Notes under the pieces: generated by a model
Database searches by the model: none
What the model saw: only the letters and a program-made list of their open reading frames with translations
Told to the model about the DNA's origin: nothing
Program-made: the position numbers and the translations under genes
Assembly: GCA_963575745.1 (NCBI GenBank)
Contig: CAUYUJ010009513.1
Coordinates: forward strand, 348,526 to 412,525
Length of the DNA: 64,000 nucleotides
Source of the DNA: Prorocentrum cordatum
Taxonomy: Eukaryota > Sar > Dinophyceae > Prorocentrales > Prorocentraceae
Direction of reading: 5' to 3'
In this document: positions 1 through 10,484 of the stretch, piece by piece
Numbering within the stretch: the stretch's first letter is position 1
How the letters are laid out: every line of letters starts with the position of its first letter

Positions 1-96
1 TCGGCGGGCTGAACCTGGCCAGGCGCTTAACCTGGCCGAATCTCGCCTGGCCGAATTTGTCCCTCGTCTCCCGGAGGAGGGGCAGGGTAGACAAAA

Positions 97-273
97 AAAC
101 GCCATAAACATAAACGTTTGGCGCTCCGCGCGGATTTCTTGGATCTGCGCTGGATCCTGCTCCCTGGCGCGCGGAGCGCGCGAGGGGCGGCGCCAGAGGC
201 GCCGCCGGGGGGGTTCCAGCGCGGGTCGAAGAAATCCGCGCGAGGCGCCACAAGTTTAGGTTTACGGCGTTTC
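97..273. repeat. Fold-back (inverted-repeat) element
   Basis: The two ends are inverted copies of each other over about 60 bp at roughly 80-85 percent identity (left arm about 97-158, right arm about 209-273). Both arms contain GCGCGGATTTCTT followed by GCGCTGGA. The GC-rich middle is only about 50 bp. No coding potential is evident. It resembles a small non-autonomous fold-back or MITE-like element; no target duplication was recognised. Confidence 0.6.
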
Positions 274-1118
274 TTCTTCTTCGAAGGGCGGTCTCAGGGC
301 TCCTGGCTCAGCAGGAACTTCCCGACCTTGAAATCGTTCTCCGCCACGCCGGCGCTGGCAGAGGCGGCCGCGGGCCACGGGGGGGGGGCAGGGCTCGTTG
401 GATAGATCAGTCGACGCCAGCACCAGCACAGGGACAGAACCGGACAGGGATGAATCGGAGATCTCTGAAATCTGGCGTTTCTGGAGGAAGCAGCGGGCGC
501 CTCGGCCTGCTCAGCGCGTTCCACGGAGCGCTCTGAAAGCGTTCCAGATCGCCCTGGATCGATTCGATCCCTGCCCTAGCCCCGCCCGATTCGAGGCGGA
601 GGCTGCTCGTTTCCGTCGCCTTCCGACCAGGGCGGGGGGACTGCGGCGCAAACCAGGCACGTACTCAGACAGTCAGCGTCTTGGAGACACCGGTACGGCG
701 TGACGTGTTCACTCCTTGCGGCATTGGCGGCCGTTGTCGGACCAGGGCTCGTATTGAAACGACAAGACACTGGATTTCGGAGACGGAGAAAATAGATCTC
801 GCTTTGAACCATCTAGGGGCGGACTCGCCATGAAACTTTGAGGCTCCCCTGTTGTTCCTAGGGCTTCCGTGGGCTCCACAGGACATGGGCATCTGACTTG
901 CATGCACGTAGTCTAGCGCCATGGACCCAGTTCGGTTACAGGGAATACCCGTCCCATGGCTCTGGAGAAAGTGCGCAAAGGCCAACCGCGAAATCCGAAC
1001 CAAGAGCGAGTCGGTAGAGATCTCCCGAGCCATGTAGATATATAGCAGATCGGCGATCCAGAGGTCTGGAGGCTGGGGGCGCGCCATCATCGGCTGTTCG
1101 CAAGGGCGGCTCTGGGAT
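274..1118. other. Intergenic, no recognisable gene
   Basis: Short overlapping open frames on both strands show no known motif, and none is preferred by composition. I see no feature to name here. Confidence 0.5.
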
Positions 1119-1275
1119 TAGGTCGGGCGTGCCCTCCTACAGGCGAATTTTTGACGAAGAACAACAAATACCCCAAAACGTATACAAACATAATTAACCA
1201 CTGTAAAACAAATCATCGTCGCCAGACAATTGTTTGACTATGTTTGAATATTCCTCTTATAGACGGGCAGCGTGG
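1119..1275 (+). mobile_element. MITE-like element, degenerate copy (family TARGTCGGGC)
   Basis: The left end TAGGTCGGGCGTG followed by CCTCCTACAGGCG matches the ends of the copies at 42822 and 43713. The AT-rich interior has the family's conserved core (AATCATCGTCGCCAGAC near 1210). The right terminal repeat is badly decayed. Confidence 0.55.
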
Positions 1276-1364
1276 GGCGCGGAAGAGCCCGAACCCAGGC
1301 GCGCAGGTCGCCGCCGCCGCACCGCGCTCAGCTCAGCTGCCCCGATACGCAACACGCGACACCG

Positions 1365-1593
1365 AATGAGCGTTTTCTTATTCGGCGTTTCGACATTGTA
1401 CGGAAGGGGGGGTAGGGGAGGGAGGGCTCCAGACCTCTGCTGATTGCGACTGTTTGCAGCAGAGCGTCCTCTGGGGGAGCATCCGCCTCCTCGAAGCAGG
1501 CGCCCCTAAACAGCCAAGATCTACTCCATGGGGGGGGGAGGGGGGTGCGAGGGCCCGCGCCGATCGTCAAAACGATGAATTAAAACGATCACC
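1365..1593 (+). repeat. Dispersed repeat R, copy 1
   Basis: This segment is clearly similar to 62541-62759 near the other end of the window. Shared blocks include TTCGGCGTTTCGACATTG, the GCGTCC..GGGGGAG..CCGCCT stretch, ATCTACTCCAT and GCGCCGATC. No coding function is apparent. It ends just downstream of the degenerate MITE-like element. Confidence 0.65.
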
Positions 1594-2301
1594 CAGCGTA
1601 TTGATACGGAGCTCAGGACGTAGACTGAAAGCGTAAGTCTGACGCGATGCGTTCGCCAAGTCGTGCGCCAATGCGTTCAGCCGACACGCAGAGTAATGGC
1701 ACGGACGTTGTGAGCACAGTGCGTGTTGGCGTCCCAAAATGGGCGTGTCGAGGCAGCCAAGGCGCTCAGCGATCCGGGGATGGGCCCGCACGTAGACGAA
1801 GTCGCGCGCAGCGCAGCAAATGGGGCCCTGGACAGACAGGGTGCAAGGGGCAAGGGGGGGAAGGGGCAGGCAGTGATGGGACTCACAGGGACATGCCAGT
1901 ACTAGATGTCCTCCTTAAAGGCGCGCGTCCGTATGCACATCTTGTATTGCATAGTTTCCCGGGCGGTGTGGCCAGAAAGCGCATGCCACGACGCATATTC
2001 TATAAAACTTCTCGGTGCGCGCGACGCCACTGGGAGGGCGACGCAACCATAGCATTAGGATGTTAGGGTGACGCCGAAGTGAGGGGCATCGTCCAACGCT
2101 CGGACTGCAGCCACCCCTCCCCCCCAGAAGCCAGCCATCCCTTGTGGACGATCGGGCGAGCCGCTGTGCAGGAGGGCAGCTCGGGGACGCATCACCATGC
2201 GCCAGAACTCCACCAGCCCGGGCAGCACTGTGCAACTTCACGCTGCCAGCATGGCTGGACCAGTGGTGGCGCATGCCGTCTAGCACAGTCTGGCGGGTGA
2301 C
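1594..2301. other. Region downstream of gene P1, no recognisable gene
   Basis: This lies 3' of the minus-strand gene P1 and would include its 3' UTR. No terminator, polyadenylation signal or coding frame can be assigned with confidence. Confidence 0.4.
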
Positions 2302-5300
2302 TCACGCCATCTCCTCCTCAATCAATGGATTCTCCTGGCTCTCATCGGCCAAGTTCCTTTGATGCGGAACGATCCCATCAGGCAGCAGCAGGTCCGCCGC
2401 CTCGAGAATGTCCTCGGGCTTCAGCAGCACCTCTCTAGGGGCCCCGTTCGGATACCCCGCGCCGCTGTGCAGGCCGCGGTACACCGACGCCTTGAAGGCA
2501 CTCATATGAGCCTTCTTATGCTCATTGCCGAGGTGCCTGTCCAGAGCCTGGTCTACGACCGCGCCCTCGCCGCAGACCACCGCCCGCGAACTCTCATCGG
2601 ATGCCTCGGAAGGCTGGCACCACCGGCCCACGATCTCGTCGAAGACGGCGACGACAACCACCTCGTTCTCATAGTACAGCTTCCAAGGCGTCTTCGCTCG
2701 CAGCTGGGCGTTCTGCTTCACTCCCCGCCGAAGGCACTCCAGCAGCTTCTCGCCGCCGCCGCTGGGACCCTCGCCTGGCTTGTTGCCGAATGCTTTCTTC
2801 TCCCCACAGTAGAGCGCGAGCTTGATGCCATGAAGGTCAGATAGCTTGCCGCCGAAGACTGCCTGCCCCAAGTCCAGGGCCCCAACTGCCTTCGCCAGCA
2901 GCTGGTCCTTGACTAGTAGCCAGCTGTCAGGGTCCGTCACGGTTTTCGGCACGCACGAAGTCCATGAACGCTGGCAGCGGTCTGCGGGCTCGCAACTGCT
3001 CGTGATCCCGTTCCCGGAGCACTGCACGTCCTCTGGCTTGCTCACGGTCGAGACCTGAATGGCCGCACCAAGCTCGAAGAACGTCTTGTTCTCAGTCTCT
3101 GCCTTGCCAGTGTCTTCGAACACCCTCGCTTCGCCACGGAGCAGCATGCCGAAGTGCTCGTAGTCCAGCACATGTGGGCCCTTCACCTCCATTTTCTTGG
3201 CCTGCTTGCTCGCCTCGCGCACCATGCGCCGAGCGATCTGGCCCCACTCCCGCCTGATCGAGAACTGCAGGGCAGGGTCGAAGTTGCCGCAGGGGTAAGA
3301 GACGACGTAGCGCTCGAAGCGGTCCTTCGAGTTCGACGTGCGGCCAGAGGCACCGATGGCGCGTTGGAACGAGAGGCGGTGCAGCATGGCCCCTCCCTCC
3401 AGGGTGCCGAAAGCGTCCTCCTCCAGCTTGCGCTTCCGGCGCGATGCGCCAGGGAGGTCGTCGCTCAGGTAGGCGAGGGCGAACTTGCCGCTCTTGTGCA
3501 GGAGCCTGCCGGTCCCGAACAGGCCGTCGATGGTCTTCTCCTTGACCACGGTGGCGGCGGTTGCCGCGCCCTCCTTCAGGGCCTGGCTGGTGAGGTTCGC
3601 CTGGAAGGCCGCGATGCTGCCCTGCAAAGCCGCCGCGCCCACCCCGAAGAGACCAGCGACGGAGCCGGCCAGGTGCGCGGCCATCGCGTCCGCGCTCGGC
3701 CACGGGTTGAAGGTCGGCGGCTTGTCGCAGAAGCGCGGGTTCGCCAGCAGCTCGTCGAGGGGGCAGTACCGGCCGAAGGACACCTGGTTGTCCTCCACGC
3801 CCTCGGGCACCTTGAGGAGCTTCACCAGCTCGAACTCCTGTCGGGGGCGGCCAAGAGGGGGGCGTCCAAGAGGGGGGGGGCGCCAATCATGGCAGGCGTC
3901 ACGAGCGCGGCCCAGGGGGGGCGCCTGGGACGCATTGAAAGAAGAGGAGGCGCCATGAAATCTGAGGAGGTATCATGCCCCCCGTCATGATATCTCCCCC
4001 CCCCCAGTCATCACCCCCTTCTTGGCCGCCCCCGATCCTGCCGGGGAGGGTTCTCCATCTGGTCGTTCTGCCGGCGGGCGGGGAAGTCTCCGCGGTACTG
4101 CCACCCGTAGTGCCTGGCCTGCTCGTTGGTCATGCGCAAGAAGCACATGTCGCTCTTCTCCGACAGCACGGTGAGCTGCTCGTCGAAGCGGAGGTCTGGC
4201 TTCAAAGGGCATATGAACGCCTCCTGGTCGCCGGCCTCGTCGAAGTACCTTTCCACGTGGTCGGCGTGCAGCTCGGAGATCTCGCACACCTCGGCCGCGC
4301 CAAAATCGCCCTGCAAGAAGTCTGGCTTCTTGCATTCCTCTCCCGGCACCTTCGCCTCGTAGCCGGTCCACTTGGAGTAGGCCTCCTTGCGGAAGTCCTG
4401 GAATGCAGCGTCCTCCACGCCAAGGTGGCTGTCGAGCTCCTGCAAATTCGCGTCCTCGCGGATCGGGCACACGATCCACTTGGAGACGGATTCGCTCATC
4501 ATGACGGACAGACCCTGGTAGTTCTGCCGGAACATCGACGCAAACATCGCGTTCGCCCTGTCGGCCACTGCGCCCAACCCAGCGACCAGGTCGCGCATGC
4601 GCGACGACATGCTCTTGTGGCCCTCCCAGCCGTGCGGCATGATGTGGAGTTGCCCGGGTTCGGCGGACCGGGGCGTCTTGTCGTCGCCCCACAGGACATG
4701 CAATTTGCCGTCCACGATCACCACGGTGCCCATCTTTCCTGCCTTGACGACGAGCTCGCAGTTGCCTTCTGCCAGGAAGTGGGACTCCTCGCAGCCAGGG
4801 GGGTACTTCAGCTTACCGAGGCACGCCACGCGCATGCCGTCCACGAAGGCCCCGTCGTGGGCACTTTGGGGGGCGTACGGGCCTGGGCCAGCCATGTGCT
4901 GGTCCAGCATGTCCTGCTCGTCGAGCTGCTCGTCCATCAGCATCGTCGGGAGAGCGTCGAAGAGCCGCTCGTTCATCTTTACAAACATGGCCAGGATCTC
5001 CTTCTTCATAGCGTACACCATCTCGGACAGCTGGCACGTGGGCGGCTTCCAGAGCTCCACCATGCGGTTGAGCATGTCACGGGCCGCTTGCTGGTCCCAC
5101 CAGCCATGGCAGCCGATGTTGTTCTGGTCCGTCATGATGTGCTGGCCGTTGGGCCGCCTGTGCAGCTCGCTGGCGACGCGCTTGCCGAAGCAGACCAGGA
5201 ACCGCTGCTCCGCGGTCGGAGACATCTCCGAGGCCATGCCACCAGGCTTGTCGATAAAGCTGTGGTACGGGAACTTGGCCTTCCAATCTTGGATTTCCTT

Positions 5301-6440
5301 CCGCCAGCCCTCGTCATTTGCCTGCCTTTCTTCGAACGAGTGGAAGAGGGCTTGCATGATCCTCCATTTGTCCTTCGTGCCGTGAAAGGAAGCCCATGGA
5401 ATCCAGTCCTTGACAGCGTCATTAAATTCAAGCTTTGCGTTGCAAGTCTTGGCGTTCATCTGGTTCCCGCCGCAAAATGTTTGGTCGATTGTGATAAGAT
5501 CCTTGTGGACCATTCCGTCCTTCTTCTCCTCCAACCACTTGGCCAACCCCTTCACGTCCTCGCGGAACTGGCCGAAGTATGTGTGATGTTTCTCTTCGGT
5601 CTTGCGCCAGACCTCGAGGTTCTGGCTGCAAAGCAGGGGCACGTACTTGTAGCGCTGGTACAATTCTGCAACTGCCTGGTCCAAGTTCTCCTCGTGGTCG
5701 ACGATGGACTTCACAAGGCTTGCCGCCAACTCCTGCTTGGCGATTTCCCAGAAAGTGCCTTCTGGGACCCAGCGCACACACACGTAGAATGTGAATATCT
5801 CCTTGGCCATCTTGTCGACGTTGTTCGTCTCCAGCTCCTTGGAGATGTCGTTCAGGATGGCCGACTCCAGCTGGTTCGAACTGGACATGCCATCGCGCTC
5901 CTCCTGCTGGACGTACTGGCCACCGTGCATGGTCCTCAAGCCACCCCTGTCGCAGAATGTGCTCACCGTGTGCCGCGGGGAGCCGCCCGCCTTTGCCAGG
6001 GCCAAGGCTCCGTGCCTGCTCACGCCAGCATCGCGCGACACGCCCGCAGAGACGTTGGCAGCGAGCACGGTGAACACCTCCGACTCTGCGTCCGCCTCGA
6101 CGGTGGCCGCAGCCTCGGAGCCGGTGATGGCAGCCGCTCGCTCCAGCAGCACCTCCGTGCCGCTCATGCAGTCCTTCGGGCGCGTCTCGGACGTGGAGCA
6201 CATGCAGATCGGCTTGGGGCCGAAGTCCGTGGACTCCATGCACTGGTGCCCGTACCTGCCGGTCGACCACCGGCCATACAGCGCCGAGTTCTCGCACTTC
6301 TTCTGGCAGTCTTCCCCCGCGTCCTTCTCGAGGACCTTGATCCTCTCCTTGTACTCCTCGATGAGCTTTTGGTCGGCGCACCCGAGCAACGTGAATGGAA
6401 CGACGCACAGAGCAGCACCCCACAGAAGCTGATACGCCAT
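2302..6440 (-). CDS. P1: secretory-type cysteine-containing protein, two exons (unrecognised family)
   Basis: The gene appears complete: exon 1 is 6440-4038 (801 codons) and exon 2 is 3837-2302 (511 codons plus TGA), joined in phase 0. I chose the ATG at 6440 (MAYQLLWG) because it opens a signal-peptide-like stretch ending LLGCAD and P2 keeps the same start; upstream codons in frame have no counterpart in P2. A short charged, possibly coiled-coil segment follows (about residues 24-40), then a Cys cluster (CQKKC..QCM..ICMC, about 40-75). A long soluble region is rich in Trp, His and Met. Exon 2 contains a hydrophobic small-residue stretch (LAGSVAGLFGVGAAAL) and a Lys/Arg-rich run (SRRKRK). The splice is supported because the joined reading PPRQ|EFELV is uninterrupted in P2. 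I recognise no enzyme motif; a secreted or membrane-associated role is inference from the N terminus only. Confidence 0.8.
3838..4037 (-). mobile_element. Introner-like intron of P1 (200 bp, inverted-repeat ends, GA-AG)
   Basis: On the gene strand the intron starts GATCGGGGGCGGCCAAGA and ends TCTTGGCCGCCCCCGACAG, so its ends are inverted copies over about 20 bp. CAG is present on both sides (4040-4038 and 3840-3838), as a 3-bp target duplication or a reused splice site. Removing it restores a reading that P2 has without interruption. The donor would be GA, a non-canonical class known in dinoflagellates. Transposon-like introns of this kind are called introners. Confidence 0.75.
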
Positions 6441-6925
6441 TGTAGATTTAGCAGCAGACGCGCCTGGCCGATGGGGCAGGCGAGGCTGGTTAGAGTGAAG
6501 CATTGAGCCTCAAGTGCGAAACCGTTTGTTCAATACACCACAGGATGCAGGATCGGTGGCTCGCGGTCTGCCATGTGATCTTCTGTATGGCCGCCAGCAT
6601 GGCCTCCCGACTGCCCCTCCAACTTCTCTTCCGCATGTCGGGGGCGCGCAAACATGGATTAGCGATCCATAGACTTGTCGCGCGGTCGCCAAATCCCTGG
6701 ATCGGGGGAAGTGCCCTCCCTAAAATGCGGCCCGTGCCGCTTCGTTCGGCGGCGGAAATCGGCGACTTCCCGTGGAAACGGGACCCGTCGCTGATCCACG
6801 CCCCCTTGATCCACGTTTGCGATCGCCTGAGCATGGGCTCTCGCATGGTCTGCCAGGTGGTCTCCCAGACTATCTCCCCGCATGCTCTCCCACATGCTTC
6901 CCCACATATGGCCCCCCGCATGCGT
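6441..6925. promoter_or_regulatory. Upstream region of P1
   Basis: Sequence 5' of the P1 start. No TATA-like element or spliced-leader relic is visible in it. An AG acceptor for trans-splicing would be expected here, but I cannot pick one out. Confidence 0.25.
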
Positions 6926-7083
6926 AGGAGGAGGAGGAGGAGGAGGAGGAGGAGGAGGAGGAGGAGGAGGAGGAGGAGGAGGAGGAGTAGAGGAGGAGGA
7001 GGAGGAGGAGGAGGAGGAGGAGGAGGGGAGGGAGGAGGAGGAGGAGGAGGAGGAGGAGGAGGAGGAGGAGGAGAGAGGAGGAG
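6926..7083 (+). repeat. (GGA)n microsatellite
   Basis: An almost uninterrupted GGA/GAG array with few interruptions. The long Gly, Glu or Arg open frames through it are artefacts of the repeat. Confidence 0.95.
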
Positions 7084-8900
7084 CCGCCCCAGGCCATCTC
7101 GGCCTGCGCCCGCATGCTCTCCCCCCCTCGCGCCGCCCCCTCGCGCCCCAGGCCATCTCGGCCTCCACCCGCCCCCCCCGTGCGCCACGCTTCCAGGACA
7201 CACATCGGGCAGCCTTCCCCTGACCTTCCAGAGTGCGTGCTAAAAAAACGCTCCAGAGCTACAGGAATTAGGACGTCGATGCCCTGGTGCTATTTTTGAG
7301 CCCTCCTGGAAGGTCAGGGTCCCCCCCCCGTGGCCCGAAGAGTCCACCAGAGCCCCCCCCTCTGCGGTCCCGCGGGTGGTCCTGTGGCGGATCTCGCTGT
7401 TTACAAGGGAGAGACGATCAAAAACCGGTCGTACGAGAGATGACATAGTGACCACACGCGGTGGCTTACGCGGGCTTTCCGCGCGAGACGCCAATTACCT
7501 TGGACTCGAGGGCACTTACGCGACAGCTTACGCGGGAAGCTTACGCGCCAATGTCGGCGCAGGCGAACGACCCAATTGCTGCGTCACACAAGGCCATCCC
7601 GGTTGCTGTCCCGCTTGTCGTGCGCCCCCCAGCACCGTCTTGCCGTGCCTCTGCGCGCAGTGGGCCCAACGTTTCCCCGCGGCTGCTCCGTGGATACCCA
7701 CCAGTCGGAAGAAGTAGGTAGAAACATGAAGCAGGAAGGCGTTGGAAGTAGATTGGGTCTCCGCCCGCCCCCTGGAGAGGAGGGAGCAGGGGAAGCCACT
7801 CGATCATTGAAGTAGGAAGGCGCTTAAAGTAGGTTAAAATATGGGAGTCCAAGAATACCTACTTTCAACGACCGATGAGTACGTAGAATGCAAAGTCTGC
7901 CAGTGCGGGGCGAGGCACGAAGGGAAGTGCCCTCGGGGCCCCCACCACCCCCCCCCGAAGTCCGGGCCTTCCCGCGGCCCTGAGCGCATGGTTCGAAATC
8001 CAAAAATCCAACATACCATCAGCTGGTCGCGCGAGGCCATGCTAGGGTTGTCTTGCGACTCCTCGGTCCTTCTCAAAAATCCTGAGGGGCTCTCGGGCCC
8101 ACGACAGTCGAAATCGAATCCTACAAAGTGTTCCGTATGATTTTCGCATGCTCGTGTTGACGGTTTTACAAGCGGTTCAACATGCCAAGAGGTCCCCAAA
8201 AGAGCCGCAGGAAGGCCACTCCTGCGGGAATGTTGGGCACGATAGCCTGCACGCTTGAACATCAAACCACGCTTTCGCCAAACATACCAATCGCAGGACC
8301 GCCAAAACGAATCTTAGCGTCTCTCGTACGAGGTGGCCTCGAGGTTCTTCCTCTTTATGGTCCTCCTTCAACTCCTCCTCCTCCTCCTCCTCCTCCTCCT
8401 CCTCCAGCCCATCCTTTCCCCGCCTCATCCTTATCCTTGCCATCGTCGTCGTCAGCATTCACCATGAACTTCCTCCTCCTCCCCCTCCCGTCCACATCCC
8501 CCATCCCCATCCTCCTCCTCCTCCCCCCTGCCTCCCCATCCTTCCCTCCTGCGCAGTGCCCACATGCCCACAGGTTCTCAATGGCCCCCGATACTCGGAT
8601 GTCGGAGGACTCTGGGGAGCCAGGGGCCCCGGGTGACTTGAGGGGGAAGGAAACGGGCGGACCAGCTCAGGGGTGGAAACATCGACCTGCCATCAGCGAT
8701 ACATCGCAGATACGGTGAAGGCATTCAATAAGGAACCATTGGATAAGGAACCCAGGGTCTGAAAGCCAGTGAAAAGCCAATTGAGGTTTGGCCATGGATA
8801 CGACCGGTGCCCTCATCAGAGAAGAAATCCCCAAGGGTCCGAAGCCTCCTGGGCACATTCCTTAAAGAACGCCCCCGCCGTACATCGGCGATGGGTCCCC
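7084..8900. other. Intergenic, low-complexity, no recognisable gene
   Basis: Contains a short CTC array (about 8368-8405) and pyrimidine-rich DNA around 8470-8560. The open frames overlap on both strands without recognisable motifs. Confidence 0.4.
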
Positions 8901-9000
8901 NNNNNNNNNNNNNNNNNNNNNNNNNNNNNNNNNNNNNNNNNNNNNNNNNNNNNNNNNNNNNNNNNNNNNNNNNNNNNNNNNNNNNNNNNNNNNNNNNNNN
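8901..9000. other. Assembly gap (100 N)
   Basis: Exactly 100 undetermined bases, most likely a scaffolding gap of arbitrary size. The sequence to the right begins inside a CTC array. Confidence 0.95.
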
Positions 9001-9090
9001 CTCCTCCTCGTCCTCGTCCTCCTCCTCCTCCTCCTCCTCCTCCTCCTCCTCCTCCTCCTCCTCCTCCTCCTCCTCCCACTCCTCCTCCTC
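9001..9090 (+). repeat. (CTC)n microsatellite abutting LINE-1
   Basis: CTC/TCC array from the gap to the first base of the spliced-leader relic. LINE-2 also has a trinucleotide array next to its leader relic, but there the sense strand carries GAG. Confidence 0.9.
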
Positions 9091-9111
9091 CCGTAGCCAT
9101 TTTGGCTCAAG
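9091..9111 (+). other. Relict dinoflagellate spliced leader at the 5' end of LINE-1
   Basis: The 21 bases begin CCGTAGCCATTTTGG and end CTCAAG, identical to the conserved part of the dinoflagellate trans-spliced leader; only the variable first base is not matched (C here). The leader is normally added to mRNA from a separate SL RNA, so a genomic copy joined to a coding unit points to reverse transcription of a trans-spliced mRNA. The ORF1 ATG lies 100 nt downstream. Confidence 0.9.
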
Positions 9112-9211
9112 GGGCCTGCTCCTGAACTTCCCACCGCGCTCGAGAGATTGAGGCGTGTGGTATCGTTCGGATTGCTCGCTCCCAGAGTAGTGGCCAGGGT
9201 TTCGCGACCCC

Positions 9212-10406
9212 ATGACTAAGACCCACTATGTGCCATGCCGGCAATGCGGATATCAGTGGAGCTGGCGATCGAAGCAGTCGTGTTTCCAGTGCGGGGGGCG
9301 GACTCCAACCCAGCCCCAAGACGGCGCAACCACCGAAGGGGCAATGGGCCTCGCCGCCCTCGACACTTCCAGCTCCGCTTCCTCCGCAGCCTGTTTGGCC
9401 TATGTTCCCGCAGCCCGACATGTTCGGCAACCATGTGACTTCCCCCTTCGCCATGGTCCCACCCAGGCCGCCGATGCCGCCACCTCCGCTACCTGCTGAT
9501 GCGATGGGCTACGTCCAGAGGGGTAAGTCCGGCCAAGGCGGGGGGAAGATGAAGAAGAATAATCGCAAGAAGTTGCAGAAGGACAGAGATCTGGACCCAG
9601 ATGATGTGGTCATGGAGGACGCGCTCGCCGTCATCGCGCGCCGCATCGACCCACACCTCTTCAAGGAGCTCAAGAGTAAGGTCGCACCAGTGCCCAAGCC
9701 TGTTCCCATCTTGCCCGAGACCCGTCTCAAGCAAGCAGCTGAAGCGGCACGTGCAGCCAACAAGAAGTATCAAGAAGCACTGCAGTGGGTCGAGAAGACC
9801 AAGCGGCAGTGGACCGAGGCGGAGCACTACCTCGCGGACCAGGCCACCAAGCTCGCGGAGGCCGAGGCGGAGGAGGAGCGCGTGCGTGCCAGCTTGGCAC
9901 CAGCGTCCAGGGCCTCGCCGCCCGCCGCGACGGGCATCGACCTCCAGGCGCTACTGAAGGGCGAAGACATCTCCATCAGCGAGGGCGATCTACTCGACTT
10001 GGAGGGCCAAGAAGATGATTATGAAGACGCTGGTGAGCTCCTCGAACAATGGCGTGAGAGGAAGACCCAGCTCGGCGCCTTCATCAAGCAGCTCGTGACA
10101 GAGCATTTCAAGCCCATGGCCCAGCAGGTGCAGAAGGAGACCGAGACCATCAAGGAGCAGCGCCAACGGCTGCTCTCCCACAAGCGCAAGAAGTGCAACG
10201 ACGGAGCCTCCGCGGCGGGCGCCCCTGCAGAGGAGCCCGAGGTTGCAGCTACTGGCAGCACGTCAACAGCATCGAGTACCCAGCTAGGGCCGTCCCAGGA
10301 GGAGCTGGACAAGATCAATGCGCGCAAGGCGGAGTTGTTCGCAGCTGGCAAGGGCATGAGCAAGGGCGACGCTGCTGGCAGCAGCGGCGGCGACGCTCAC
10401 GCTTGA
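9212..10406 (+). CDS. LINE-1 ORF1: RanBP2-like zinc finger plus coiled coil (one frameshift)
   Basis: Nucleic-acid-binding ORF1-type protein of LINE-1. It starts at ATG 9212 and its first 30 residues hold a CxxC-x10-CxxC finger (CRQCG..CFQCGG). The frame then moves at or near the six-G run around 9294, after which a Pro-rich segment (PPRPPMPPPPLP), a basic patch (KMKKNNRKK) and a long charged helix rich in Ala, Glu, Lys and Gln run to TGA 10404-10406. The same order of finger, low-complexity segment and coiled coil is found in LINE-2 ORF1. The product would act in the ribonucleoprotein, by analogy with other LINE ORF1 proteins. The single shift at a homopolymer could be an assembly error rather than a true lesion. 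Confidence 0.65.
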
Positions 10407-10484
10407 CAAGCAGCAGCCCTCCCCCCTGGGCTACACCATGAGGGGGGCGCAGGAGCTCGCTGCGACAACATCGAGCCTGTGGGC

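Noticed and set aside
3975-6506. 843-codon open frame on the plus strand
   Set aside because: It is the antisense shadow of P1. The minus strand has the signal-like start, P2 homology and the intron that splices in frame.
6926-7083. Long poly-Gly, poly-Glu and poly-Arg open frames
   Set aside because: They are translations of a GGA microsatellite in three frames and have no other protein character.
7985-8002. GGTTCGAAATCC as a tRNA B box
   Set aside because: No A box or cloverleaf-compatible arms lie upstream at the right distance.
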